A DNA stretch of 5,378 nt from positions 1 to 5,378 of the forward strand of contig CAMLOZ010000285.1 of the NCBI GenBank assembly GCA_946481625.1, read 5' to 3'. This DNA comes from an uncultured Haloferula sp. Its GTDB lineage: Bacteria > Verrucomicrobiota > Verrucomicrobiae > Verrucomicrobiales > Akkermansiaceae. The translations under genes and the position numbers were made by a program. The notes beneath the pieces are model-generated. The model had not been told where the DNA came from. It saw only the letters and a list, made by a program, of their open reading frames with translations, and made no database searches. The number at the start of each line of letters is the position of its first letter. Position 1 is the stretch's first letter. Positions 1 to 5,378 of the stretch are shown here, piece after piece.

Positions 1-422
1 TTACCAACACCCACCTCTACATCATCAATTTCAAGCCGGACCGCTATCCCCTGGGCGATCCCTTACGGATGGCGGATGACAAGAACCCGATCACATACGA
101 GCAACTGTGCGAAGACACCCGAATCACGCTCTCCGACATGGATTCCGGGCCCACCAAGGCTTGGCTCGTGAGCAAAAGCGGTGATTCCGAGTGGAAATCC
201 TTCTACGAACTCGCCTTTGGGAAGCGCCCCCGGGAGGAGCTCTACGACCTCGCTGCGGATCCCTATCAGATGCACAACCTCGCCGGTGATCCCGCCCACG
301 CGAAGCTCCGCGCCGAGTTGGAAAACCGGCTGCTGGGCGAACTCCGCCGTACAAACGATCCTCGTCTGACCGATGAGGGGGCGATGTTCGAAAATCCGCC
401 GTTCGCAGGTCCGGAAAAATAA
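1..422 (+). CDS. Sulfatase, C-terminal fragment (arylsulfatase / N-sulfoglucosamine sulfohydrolase type), 5' end outside window
   Basis: This is the last 139 codons of a sulfatase whose start lies upstream of the window; the frame is open from base 3 to a TAA at 420-422. The call rests on the C-terminal sulfatase signature ELYDLAADPYQMHNLAGDP (bases 237-293), which in this family links the core to a terminal helix, followed by a Leu/Arg-rich helix (AKLRAELENRLLGELRRTND). The preceding LYIINFKPDRYPLGDP and KAWLV segments resemble bacterial heparan N-sulfatase-like enzymes. Such enzymes hydrolyse sulfate esters or N-sulfates of polysaccharides, usually after export. The catalytic formylglycine Cys/Ser and metal-binding Asp residues lie upstream, so activity, substrate class and signal peptide cannot be judged here. 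The ATG at 69 is internal, not the start. Sulfatase membership is secure; the subfamily is a guess. Confidence 0.88.
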   Translation, partial: TNTHLYIINFKPDRYPLGDPLRMADDKNPITYEQLCEDTRITLSDMDSGPTKAWLVSKSGDSEWKSFYELAFGKRPREELYDLAADPYQMHNLAGDPAHAKLRAELENRLLGELRRTNDPRLTDEGAMFENPPFAGPEK

Positions 423-452
423 CAGCGGCGATCCGAGCTGCGAATTGGGCTG

Positions 453-483
453 ATGGCTCTTGCGGGCCGCGCAGCCGCCATTT
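453..483 (+). terminator. Weak hairpin between sulfatase and dapL (possible terminator or leader structure)
   Basis: The outer arms ATGGC (453-457) and GCCAT (477-481) enclose TGCG (461-464) and CGCA (470-473), giving an interrupted GC-rich stem followed only by TTT. It could attenuate read-through from the sulfatase or simply be a chance structure in GC-rich DNA. The T tract is too short for a confident intrinsic terminator. No clear promoter for dapL is visible in the 76-base gap. Confidence 0.2.
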
Positions 484-498
484 ACACCTCGCGCCGCA

Positions 499-1731
499 AT
501 GGCCTCGATCAACTCGAACTTCCTGAAGCTCAAAGCCGGTTACCTGTTTCCCGAAATCGCACGGCGGGTGAAAGCCTTCTCCGATGCGAATCCGGACAAG
601 GCGGCACGGATCATCCGCTGCGGGATCGGCGACGTGACGGAGCCGCTGCCCGCCGCCGTGCGCGCGGCAATGCACGAGGCAATCGATGAGATGGGCGTGC
701 GCGAGACCTTCAAGGGCTACGGCCCGGAGCAGGGTTACGAGTTCCTGCGCCAGGCGATCGTGGACAACGAGTTCGCGGGCCTCGGGATCGCCGCTGACGA
801 AGTGTTCATCTCGGACGGCTCGAAGTGTGACACCGGCAATATCCTCGACATCTTCGGCAAGGGCAACGTGATCGCCATCACCGACCCGGTCTATCCGGTC
901 TATGTCGATACCAATGTGATGGCCGGCAACACCGGCGATGCGGATGAGAAGGGGGCCTATGCCGGTCTGGTATACCTGCCTTGCACCGCGGAGAACGGTT
1001 TCGTGGCCGATCTGCCGAAGGAGCGGGTCGATCTGGTGTACCTCTGCTTCCCGAACAACCCGACCGGGGCGGTCGCCACGCGCGAACAGCTCGAGGCTTG
1101 GGTGAAGTATGCGAAGGAGAACGACACGATCATTTTCTTCGATGCGGCCTATCAGGCGTTCGTCCAGGACAGCTCGATCCCGAAGTCGATCTTCGAAATC
1201 GAAGGCGCGAGGGATGTCGCGATCGAGTTCCGCTCCTTTTCGAAGAACGGCGGCTTCACCGGCGTGCGCTGTGCGTATGTGGTGATCCCGAAGACGGTGA
1301 CCGGCAAGGCGGACGACGGCACCCGAGTGCCGCTGCACCAGCTCTGGAGCCGTCGGCACAGCACGAAGTTCAACGGCGCGAGCTACCCGGTGCAGAAGGG
1401 TGCCGCGGCGGTCTTCTCCGAGCGGGGCAAGGCCGAGGTGAAGGCGCTGATCGAGCACTACATGGGCAATGCCGCACTGCTGGTGGAAGCGGTGAAGAAG
1501 GCGGGTCTGCCGGTTTTCGGCGGGGTGAACGCTCCGTATGTCTGGGTCGGTTGTCCAAAGGGGCTGGGCTCCTGGGACATGTTCGACAAGATGCTCGGCG
1601 AGGCGCAGGTGGTCATCACGCCCGGTGCCGGTTTCGGCGCGGCGGGCGAGGGGTGGTTCCGCATCTCGGCTTTCAACTCGCGTGCGAACGTGGAGGAAGT
1701 GTGCAGGCGGCTTGCGGCGCTGCTGGGGTGA
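499..1731 (+). CDS. dapL: LL-diaminopimelate aminotransferase (DapL), PLP-dependent
   Basis: DapL converts tetrahydrodipicolinate and glutamate directly to LL-diaminopimelate and 2-oxoglutarate in the cytoplasm, bypassing the succinylase and acetylase routes to lysine and meso-DAP. The 410-residue product matches the usual family length of about 410. Visible class I/II aminotransferase landmarks are Y15 in [10 protein letters not shown], the DapL-type [10 protein letters not shown] (42-51), GYGPEQGY (73-80), [10 protein letters not shown] (105-114), FPNNPTG (184-190), the D215/Y218 pair in FFDAAY, SFSK with the PLP-binding Lys at K249, GFTGVR just after it, and the carboxylate-binding Arg R388 in WFRISAF. 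The start is the ATG at 499, because homologues begin with a short lead into NxNFLKLKxGYLF; a TTG at 460 would add 13 Arg/Pro/Ala-rich residues without family support. No Shine-Dalgarno is evident before either start. The gene ends with TGA and faces tdh across a palindromic spacer. Confidence 0.96.
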   Translation: MASINSNFLKLKAGYLFPEIARRVKAFSDANPDKAARIIRCGIGDVTEPLPAAVRAAMHEAIDEMGVRETFKGYGPEQGYEFLRQAIVDNEFAGLGIAADEVFISDGSKCDTGNILDIFGKGNVIAITDPVYPVYVDTNVMAGNTGDADEKGAYAGLVYLPCTAENGFVADLPKERVDLVYLCFPNNPTGAVATREQLEAWVKYAKENDTIIFFDAAYQAFVQDSSIPKSIFEIEGARDVAIEFRSFSKNGGFTGVRCAYVVIPKTVTGKADDGTRVPLHQLWSRRHSTKFNGASYPVQKGAAAVFSERGKAEVKALIEHYMGNAALLVEAVKKAGLPVFGGVNAPYVWVGCPKGLGSWDMFDKMLGEAQVVITPGAGFGAAGEGWFRISAFNSRANVEEVCRRLAALLG

Positions 1732-1756
1732 GGGCTATCGGGCTGATCGTTGAGGC

Positions 1757-1863
1757 GGGATCTGCTGCGATCCCTCCAGGATCGGTGATCGCGAGCGCCG
1801 CTCTACCGGTGGTGTCGCTTCGCTCAACCACCGGCTGCTACGCTGCCATCCCTTCGGGATCGG
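1757..1863. repeat. Palindrome-rich REP-like block between convergent dapL and tdh
   Basis: Most of this 143-base intergenic region folds into short stems. GGGATC 1757-1762 pairs with GATCCC 1769-1774. As an alternative to that stem, GCGATC 1767-1772 pairs with GATCGC 1787-1792. GAGC 1793-1796 pairs with GCTC 1800-1803. CCGGTGGT 1806-1813 pairs with ACCACCGG 1827-1834 around a 13-base loop. ATCCC 1848-1852 pairs with GGGAT 1856-1860 around TTC. A 16-base unit occurs twice, at 1770-1785 and 1848-1863, with 14 of 16 matches; both differences fall in the hairpin loop or next to it. This arrangement is typical of REP/BIME-type interspersed elements, and I recall similar CCGGTGGT-loop-ACCACCGG repeats in Planctomycetes and Verrucomicrobia. 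Copies elsewhere in the genome cannot be tested here. Confidence 0.5.
1806..1834. terminator. 8-bp perfect hairpin, candidate bidirectional terminator for dapL and tdh
   Basis: CCGGTGGT (1806-1813) and ACCACCGG (1827-1834) form a perfect 8-bp stem about 75 bases after the dapL stop and about 40 bases after the tdh stop on the opposite strand. There is no T tract on either side, so it is not a classical intrinsic terminator. The position between convergent genes makes a role in transcript 3'-end formation or RNA stability plausible. Confidence 0.35.
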
Positions 1864-1874
1864 GGGAGCGGGAG

Positions 1875-2903
1875 TTACGCTGTCCAATCGAGAACGACCT
1901 TGCCGGACTGCCCGGACATCATGGTCTCGAAGCCTTTCTTGAAGTCGTTCACCGGGAAGCGGTGGGTGATGACGGGCGAGATATCGAGGCCCGCGCGGAT
2001 CATGCTGCTCATCTTGTACCAGGTCTCGAACATCTCGCGGCCGTAAATCCCTTTCAGGATGAGACCCTTGAAGATGACCTTGTCCCAGTCGATGGCGACT
2101 TTCTCGGGGAAGATGCCGAGCAGGGAGACCTTCGCGCCGTTCGAGGTGTGGTTGAGGATGTCGTTGAGGCCGGACGGATGGCCCGACATTTCGAGGCCGA
2201 CATCGAAGCCTTCCTTCATGCCGAGCGACTTCATGGCGTCGGCCAGGGATTCCTCCGCGACGTTAACCGTGCGGGTGGCACCGAGCTTCTTCGCGAGTTC
2301 GAGACGCCAGGGGTTCACATCGGTAACGACGACATGACGGGCACCGGCGAAGCGGCAGACCGCGGCGGCCATGCAGCCGATGGGGCCGGCACCCGTGATG
2401 AGGACGTCTTCCGCGACGAGGTCCCAGGAGAGCGCGGTGTGGACTGCGTTGCCGAGCGGGTCGAAGCAGGAGATCACTTCCTCGGGGATCGAGGGATCGA
2501 CCTTGTAAACGTTGCGGTAGGGGATCGAGAGGTATTCGGCGAAGGCGCCGGGACGGTTCACGCCCACGCCGAGGGTTTCGGGGCAGAGGTGGCGGCGGCC
2601 GGCGAGGCAGTTCCGGCAGCGGCCGCAGACGATGTGGCCTTCGCCCGAGACGAGTTCGCCGGGGACGATGTCGGTCACGCCGGAGCCGACGGATGCCACC
2701 ACGCCGCAGAACTCGTGGCCGACGTGCATCGGGACGGGGATCGTGCGCTGGGCCCAGGCGTCCCACTTCCAGATGTGGACATCGGTGCCGCAGATGGAGG
2801 TCTTCTTGATCTTGATGAGCACGTCCATCGGCCCGACCTCGGGCATGGGGACGTCCATCATCTCGAGTCCGGGACCGGCGGTGGCTTTGACGAGCGCTTT
2901 CAT
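1875..2903 (-). CDS. tdh: L-threonine 3-dehydrogenase, zinc- and NAD-dependent (MDR family)
   Basis: This cytoplasmic enzyme oxidises L-threonine to 2-amino-3-ketobutyrate with NAD+, the first step of threonine breakdown to glycine and acetyl-CoA. The 342-residue product is nearly the length of E. coli Tdh (341) and matches it along its whole length as I remember it. Catalytic zinc and active-site residues C38, T40 and H43 lie in [12 protein letters not shown], with H63 and E64 in GHE. The structural zinc cysteines are C93, C96, C99 and C107. The Rossmann motif GAGPIG is at 171-176, with D195 placed to bind the NAD ribose. The Tdh-specific segment [15 protein letters not shown] separates it from sorbitol and alcohol dehydrogenases. 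I chose the ATG at 2903 because it begins with the family's MKAL; an in-frame ATG at 2927 would add eight unsupported residues. No strong ribosome site precedes either. The usual partner kbl is not adjacent in this window. A promoter lies immediately upstream. Confidence 0.96.
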   Translation of the reverse strand: MKALVKATAGPGLEMMDVPMPEVGPMDVLIKIKKTSICGTDVHIWKWDAWAQRTIPVPMHVGHEFCGVVASVGSGVTDIVPGELVSGEGHIVCGRCRNCLAGRRHLCPETLGVGVNRPGAFAEYLSIPYRNVYKVDPSIPEEVISCFDPLGNAVHTALSWDLVAEDVLITGAGPIGCMAAAVCRFAGARHVVVTDVNPWRLELAKKLGATRTVNVAEESLADAMKSLGMKEGFDVGLEMSGHPSGLNDILNHTSNGAKVSLLGIFPEKVAIDWDKVIFKGLILKGIYGREMFETWYKMSSMIRAGLDISPVITHRFPVNDFKKGFETMMSGQSGKVVLDWTA

Positions 2904-2950
2904 GAGGTGCCGGGGCGGATGGTCCATGAGCCGCAGGCGAGGGCTAGGGA

Positions 2951-2978
2951 ATTATACTTTGCCCTGAAAAAGTGACTA
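2951..2978 (-). promoter_or_regulatory. Sigma70-type promoter for tdh
   Basis: On the minus strand a perfect TATAAT (2956 to 2951) lies 16 bases from TAGTCA (2978 to 2973), which matches the -35 consensus at 4 of 6 positions. Transcription would begin near 2944, leaving a leader of about 40 bases to the ATG at 2903. The -35 element overlaps the stop codon of the upstream acyltransferase gene. This suggests tdh can be transcribed independently of its neighbour. Confidence 0.55.
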
Positions 2979-4034
2979 GGCCGTGCGCTTATGGGGAAGA
3001 AATCGATCCAAGGATGATTCGAGGTAGCGCCAGCTAAGCCGGGCTGCGCCCCAGGAGGCGAGGAAGAAGACGACCATCCGGACACCCAAGGGCACCTGCG
3101 GGAACCAGAGAAAGGGGAGGACGAAGCCGAGGAAGAGGGGCATCGGCGTGTGGAAGAGGTAGAAGCCGTAGCTGAGCCGGCCCACCTGCTGGATGAAGGG
3201 AAGTTCGAGGAACTTGCCCAAGGGACCGTGGAGACCGGCGAGGGTGGCCGAGATCAGTCCGGCGAATGCGATCGAGAGGAAGGTCTGCTGGAAGTTGCAA
3301 AGGCCGGGAACCGGTCTGCCGCTGTGGTCGAACTGGTAGAGGACCATGTAGGGCACGAAGGCGATCCATGCGGCGATCGAGAGGCGGCGGTCGCCGGGCT
3401 TCATGCCATTCTCGATGGCGAGTGCCAGCAGGCCGCCCGCGCCGAAGTAGTCGAAGGTGCTGGTGGTGATGGCCCCGGGGCGGATGATCTCCGGGAAGTA
3501 ATCCACGAGGAGCGCGCGGGAGAGCGGCGCGACGAGCGACACGGCGACGAGGATCTTCCCCATGTGCCGCCAAGGCGTGGTGAAGATCAGGACCGGCCAG
3601 AGGAGGTAGAACTGCACCTGGATCGCGAGGGTCCAGTAGTGGGCCGTGCCGGGAGGGAAGTCCGGCAGGGAGGCCATGTGGAAATTCACCGTGTGGGTGA
3701 GGTAGTAGAGCGGGTGCTCGCGGATGTCCGGCGCGCCGACCAGCCAGGCGAAGAACATTGCCGCGTAGCAGGGCACCAGGATGCGGATGGCACGGCGTTT
3801 CAGGAAATGCCGGATCGCCATCCGCCGCCATGGCTTGTGCATCACCGCGCCCGCTTCCCGGTCGCGCAGGAGGCCGCGGGTGATCAGGTAGCCGCTGAGG
3901 ATGAAGAAAAAGTAGAGCCCGATCTCGAAGGGGAAGGCGCCGCGCCATTCGGGGGGAGCCCAATGCTGCCACATCACGCCGAAGACGGCGAGGGCTCGCC
4001 AGCCGTCGAGTTGGGTATTTCGGGGTGAAGCCAA
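2976..4034 (-). CDS. Acyltransferase family 3 (OafA/YrhL-like) integral membrane protein
   Basis: This multi-spanning inner-membrane protein of 352 residues probably transfers an acyl group, commonly acetyl, onto a sugar of an envelope or secreted glycan. The N-terminal TQLDGWRALAVFGVMWQHW is the family hallmark: R13 and H24 form the R-X10-H pair implicated in catalysis. FFFILSGYLIT (about 42-52) is the second conserved block. Further hydrophobic spans follow around CYAAMFFAWLV, FYLLWPVLIF, ILVAVSLVAPL, YFGAGGLLALAI, IAAWIAFVPYMVL, FLSIAFAGLISATL, SYGFYLFHTPMPLFLGFVLPFLWF and MVVFFLASWGAA. The length is typical of a stand-alone domain with no C-terminal SGNH extension. The start is the TTG at 4034: an in-frame TAG lies five codons upstream, and the next in-frame ATG is M21, which would delete R13. 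No Shine-Dalgarno is visible. The acceptor glycan is unknown, since no glycosyltransferases or polymer genes are adjacent. Confidence 0.9.
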   Translation of the reverse strand: MASPRNTQLDGWRALAVFGVMWQHWAPPEWRGAFPFEIGLYFFFILSGYLITRGLLRDREAGAVMHKPWRRMAIRHFLKRRAIRILVPCYAAMFFAWLVGAPDIREHPLYYLTHTVNFHMASLPDFPPGTAHYWTLAIQVQFYLLWPVLIFTTPWRHMGKILVAVSLVAPLSRALLVDYFPEIIRPGAITTSTFDYFGAGGLLALAIENGMKPGDRRLSIAAWIAFVPYMVLYQFDHSGRPVPGLCNFQQTFLSIAFAGLISATLAGLHGPLGKFLELPFIQQVGRLSYGFYLFHTPMPLFLGFVLPFLWFPQVPLGVRMVVFFLASWGAARLSWRYLESSLDRFLPHKRTA

Positions 4035-4048
4035 GGAAGTGGCGAAGC

Positions 4049-4084
4049 ACTAATCACCCATCGCCCATCTTCCAATCCTCAATC
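4049..4084. repeat. Degenerate tandem heptamer repeat upstream of the acyltransferase
   Basis: Read on the minus strand, the segment is GATTGAG, GATTGGAA, GATGGGC, GATGGGT, GATTAGT: five units of 7, 8, 7, 7 and 7 bases, each starting with GAT and purine-rich. On the plus strand the unit ends fall at 4055, 4062, 4069, 4077 and 4084. It fills most of the 77-base gap between the lipoprotein stop and the acyltransferase start, and ends 14 bases upstream of the TTG. It may be an eroded microsatellite or an upstream regulatory tract. Confidence 0.5.
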
Positions 4085-4111
4085 GGAGTGCCGCTGCCCG
4101 GAAGCAGGAGT

Positions 4112-4630
4112 TCAGAGGCCGGAGGGGTGGCGCATGACGTGACCGCGACCTGCACGGGTCTCGGGCTTCCAGCGGGGTCCGCTGCGACCGCCGGGGCCGC
4201 CGGTGTCGAGGCGCAGGCCTGCGACGGTCATGAAGACGTGGCCGTTGCGGACGTACACCGTGATCCAGTCGCCTTCGCCCTTCTTGCCATAATTGAAGTA
4301 GCCCTTGCTGGGCATGGAACCCTTCAGCAGGCCGGACTCGCGTAAAACGTAGGAAACGGTACCGGAGCAATCGTAGCCGGAATCGTTCTTGCGGGCATGG
4401 CCGCCGCCCCACTTGTAGGGCTTGCCTTGCAGGCGGTTGCCTGCGGCGATCGCGCGCTTCACCTCGATGGGAGCCTTCTTCGGGGCATAGGCGATGCCGT
4501 CCTTCAGCATGGCGGTGCGACCGCTCTGGAAGCGGTAGGAAACCGGGTGCTTGGCCTTCACCTGCCGCGCGCAGGAACTCAGTCCGACGGCCAGAAGGAG
4601 CAGCGTGATGAGGGAGAAAAATCGTTTCAC
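4112..4630 (-). CDS. NlpC/P60-like cysteine hydrolase, predicted lipoprotein
   Basis: The 172-residue product starts with a lipoprotein signal: K2-R3, a hydrophobic core (residues 4-16), then the lipobox L17-S18-S19-C20, so it should be lipid-anchored facing the periplasm. After a linker, an NlpC/P60-like papain-fold domain begins near residue 58. GKPYKWGGGH (69-78) precedes GYDCSGTVSYVL, with C88 as the likely nucleophile, and the likely catalytic His is H131 in GHVFMTVAGLRLDT; D142 or T143 could be the third residue. GPRWKPE (151-157) is also typical of this subgroup. NlpC/P60 enzymes usually hydrolyse the D-Glu to meso-DAP bond or related peptide bonds of peptidoglycan, but some members have other substrates. 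The start is GTG at 4630, preceded by AAGG (4642 to 4639) eight bases upstream. A separate amidase activity cannot be excluded. Confidence 0.85.
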   Translation of the reverse strand: MKRFFSLITLLLLAVGLSSCARQVKAKHPVSYRFQSGRTAMLKDGIAYAPKKAPIEVKRAIAAGNRLQGKPYKWGGGHARKNDSGYDCSGTVSYVLRESGLLKGSMPSKGYFNYGKKGEGDWITVYVRNGHVFMTVAGLRLDTGGPGGRSGPRWKPETRAGRGHVMRHPSGL

Positions 4631-4638
4631 GGCGCGGA

Positions 4639-4678
4639 CCTTAAGGATTTCTTAAATTTTTTCAAAATGTTTCTTCAA
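4639..4678 (-). promoter_or_regulatory. Possible promoter and ribosome binding site for the NlpC/P60 lipoprotein gene
   Basis: The spacer turns sharply AT-rich at 4641-4680. On the minus strand TTGAAG (4678 to 4673) and TTTAAG (4656 to 4651) are 16 bases apart, each matching sigma70 consensus at 4 of 6 positions. AAGG at 4642 to 4639 is a reasonable Shine-Dalgarno core eight bases before the GTG. The ribosome site is more convincing than the promoter boxes, which would leave only a very short leader. Confidence 0.3.
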
Positions 4679-4711
4679 AGCTCCGCGAAGGCTTCACGGG
4701 GACTCGATGCG

Positions 4712-4735
4712 AAAAGGTTGCGACCGAAGAGCCGC
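4712..4735 (-). terminator. Weak intrinsic terminator candidate after rdgB
   Basis: On the minus strand, beginning ten bases past the rdgB stop, GCGGC and GTCGC pair (one G-U) around a TCTTCG loop (4735 to 4720). AACC then TTTT (4715 to 4712) follows. The stem is short and the T run is brief and offset by four bases, so termination would be partial at best. It does precede the AT-rich promoter-like region of the next gene. Confidence 0.35.
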
Positions 4736-4744
4736 CCCCGAATT

Positions 4745-5341
4745 TCAGGGTTGCGACTCCAGCCATTCAACCACCTTCGCCAAGGCACGGCCGCGGTGAC
4801 TGAGGGCGTTTTTCACTTCCGGGCCGAGTTCGGCGAAGCTGCGGTCGTGCCCTTCCGGAGCGAAGAGGGGGTCGTAGCCGAAGCCACCCGCGCCGTAGGG
4901 GGCCTCAAGGATGCGGCCCTCGACGGTGCCGCTGAAATCGGCGAGGACCTTGCCGTCCCGGGCGAGGACCATGGTGCAGCGGAAGCGGGCACTACGGTCG
5001 GTTTTGCCAGCCATTTCGGTCATCAGGCGGGCATTGTTTTTCGGATGGTTCCCTTCCTCGCCGCCGTAGCTGCTGGACCAGACGCCAGGCGCGCCGCCGA
5101 GGGCATCGACCTCCAGGCCGGAGTCGTCGGAAAGTACCAATCCCGTCACCTCGCGACTGATCGCGAGCGCTTTAAGCGTGGCATTTTCGAGGAAGGTGCT
5201 GCCGGTTTCATCGACCGCGGGAAGCTCGGTGAAGTGGTTGGCATCGAGTACCTTGTATCGGTCGCCGATCATTTCCCGGATCTCCTGCGTCTTGTGGGCA
5301 TTGCGGGTGGCGATGACGAGGACAGGCAACTCGGCGGGCAT
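4745..5341 (-). CDS. rdgB: dITP/XTP pyrophosphatase (non-canonical purine NTP pyrophosphatase, RdgB/HAM1 family)
   Basis: This cytoplasmic house-cleaning enzyme hydrolyses dITP, ITP and XTP to monophosphates and pyrophosphate, keeping deaminated purines out of nucleic acids. The 198-residue length is close to E. coli RdgB (197). Visible motifs are the N-terminal nucleotide-binding ATRNAHKTQEI with T12 to K17 and E20, the metal and catalytic loop SDDSGLEVDALGGAPGV with D72 and D73, FGYDPLF (154-160), and the base-recognition SHRGRA (181-186) preceded by K177. One difference is WSSSYGG (88-94) where most relatives have a SARYAG-like segment with an Arg. The start is ATG at 5341, giving the normal short lead into VLVIATRN. 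The frame stays open to the window edge upstream, but nothing supports an extension. No good ribosome site is visible, and the gene could be translated from a longer transcript. Confidence 0.95.
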   Translation of the reverse strand: MPAELPVLVIATRNAHKTQEIREMIGDRYKVLDANHFTELPAVDETGSTFLENATLKALAISREVTGLVLSDDSGLEVDALGGAPGVWSSSYGGEEGNHPKNNARLMTEMAGKTDRSARFRCTMVLARDGKVLADFSGTVEGRILEAPYGAGGFGYDPLFAPEGHDRSFAELGPEVKNALSHRGRALAKVVEWLESQP

Positions 5342-5378
5342 GCCCCGGAGTAGCCCGGCGGCTGCTGACGGCCAAGAT
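5342..5378. other. Unassigned window end upstream of rdgB
   Basis: These 37 bases precede rdgB. They contain no clear promoter boxes or Shine-Dalgarno on the minus strand, and are too short to identify any gene continuing beyond the edge. Confidence 0.3.

Noticed and set aside
124..1458. A 444-codon minus-strand open frame antisense to the sulfatase end and dapL
   Set aside because: It overlaps two well-supported genes, has low-complexity Arg/His/Asp-rich composition and shows no recognisable fold.
1757..1863. CRISPR array between dapL and tdh
   Set aside because: The repeated unit is only 16 bases, occurs twice imperfectly, is palindromic, and no cas gene is present.
981..2975. A 664-codon plus-strand open frame running through the dapL 3' half, the spacer and all of tdh
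   Set aside because: It is the +1/+2 shadow of dapL followed by the antisense of tdh. Composition is Arg/Gly/Ala-rich with no domain, and both true genes have complete family motifs. The open frame is a GC-content artefact.
3150..4028. A 292-codon plus-strand frame antisense to the acyltransferase
   Set aside because: The Glu/Gly/Asp/Arg-rich sequence is what antisense of a hydrophobic GC-rich membrane gene produces. There is no start context or motif.
3034..4050. A 338-codon minus-strand frame overlapping the acyltransferase with a GTG start at 4050
   Set aside because: Its translation is Arg/Pro/His-rich and lacks membrane segments, whereas the other frame gives the complete acyltransferase-3 pattern.
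4094..4107. Small CTGC/GCAG hairpin after the NlpC/P60 stop as an intrinsic terminator
   Set aside because: The stem is only four base pairs and no T tract follows on the minus strand.
499..5341. A dedicated cell-wall operon or novel defence system uniting these genes
   Set aside because: The genes lie on both strands, include tdh and rdgB which have unrelated housekeeping roles, and contain no nuclease, toxin, reverse transcriptase or sensor module.
4397..5353. A 318-codon plus-strand open frame antisense to the NlpC/P60 gene and rdgB
   Set aside because: It spans the AT-rich promoter-like spacer and is antisense to two genes with intact catalytic motifs. No independent motif was seen.

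Overview
The window is GC-rich chromosomal DNA from a bacterium, with six recognisable protein genes packed closely together. Two run rightward: the 3' end of a sulfatase, then dapL. Four run leftward: tdh, an acyltransferase-3 membrane protein, a lipoprotein NlpC/P60-like hydrolase, and rdgB. The mix of an LL-diaminopimelate aminotransferase route to lysine and meso-DAP, a sulfatase of the kind that is highly expanded in polysaccharide degraders, high GC and few strong Shine-Dalgarno sites fits the Planctomycetes-Verrucomicrobia-Chlamydiae group best. A Verrucomicrobiales member such as a Luteolibacter-like organism is my leading guess. This is an inference from gene content; no marker gene in the window settles it.

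Layout: 1-422 sulfatase C-terminus (+, cut by the window edge); 499-1731 dapL (+); 1732-1874 a palindrome-rich intergenic block between convergent genes; 1875-2903 tdh (-), with its own promoter carrying a perfect TATAAT at 2951-2956; 2976-4034 acyltransferase-3 protein (-, TTG start); 4035-4111 a spacer carrying a degenerate heptamer repeat; 4112-4630 NlpC/P60-like lipoprotein (-, GTG start); 4631-4744 an AT-rich spacer with a possible terminator for rdgB and a possible promoter for the lipoprotein gene; 4745-5341 rdgB (-); 5342-5378 unassigned. No gene-free stretch exceeds about 145 bases.

Functionally this is mainly housekeeping plus cell-envelope biology. DapL makes LL-diaminopimelate, the precursor of meso-DAP and lysine. 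The NlpC/P60-like lipoprotein probably cleaves peptide bonds in peptidoglycan, often next to DAP. The acyltransferase probably decorates an envelope or extracellular glycan. Tdh starts threonine breakdown, and RdgB removes non-canonical purine nucleotides. The genes do not form an obvious single operon or pathway.

I see no convincing undescribed multi-gene system. The signals most worth a second look are non-coding: the nested palindromes and imperfect 16-base repeat at 1757-1863, which look like a REP-type interspersed element, and the GAT-phased heptamer array at 4049-4084 just upstream of the acyltransferase. Several very long open frames overlap the real genes, but these are GC-driven shadows.
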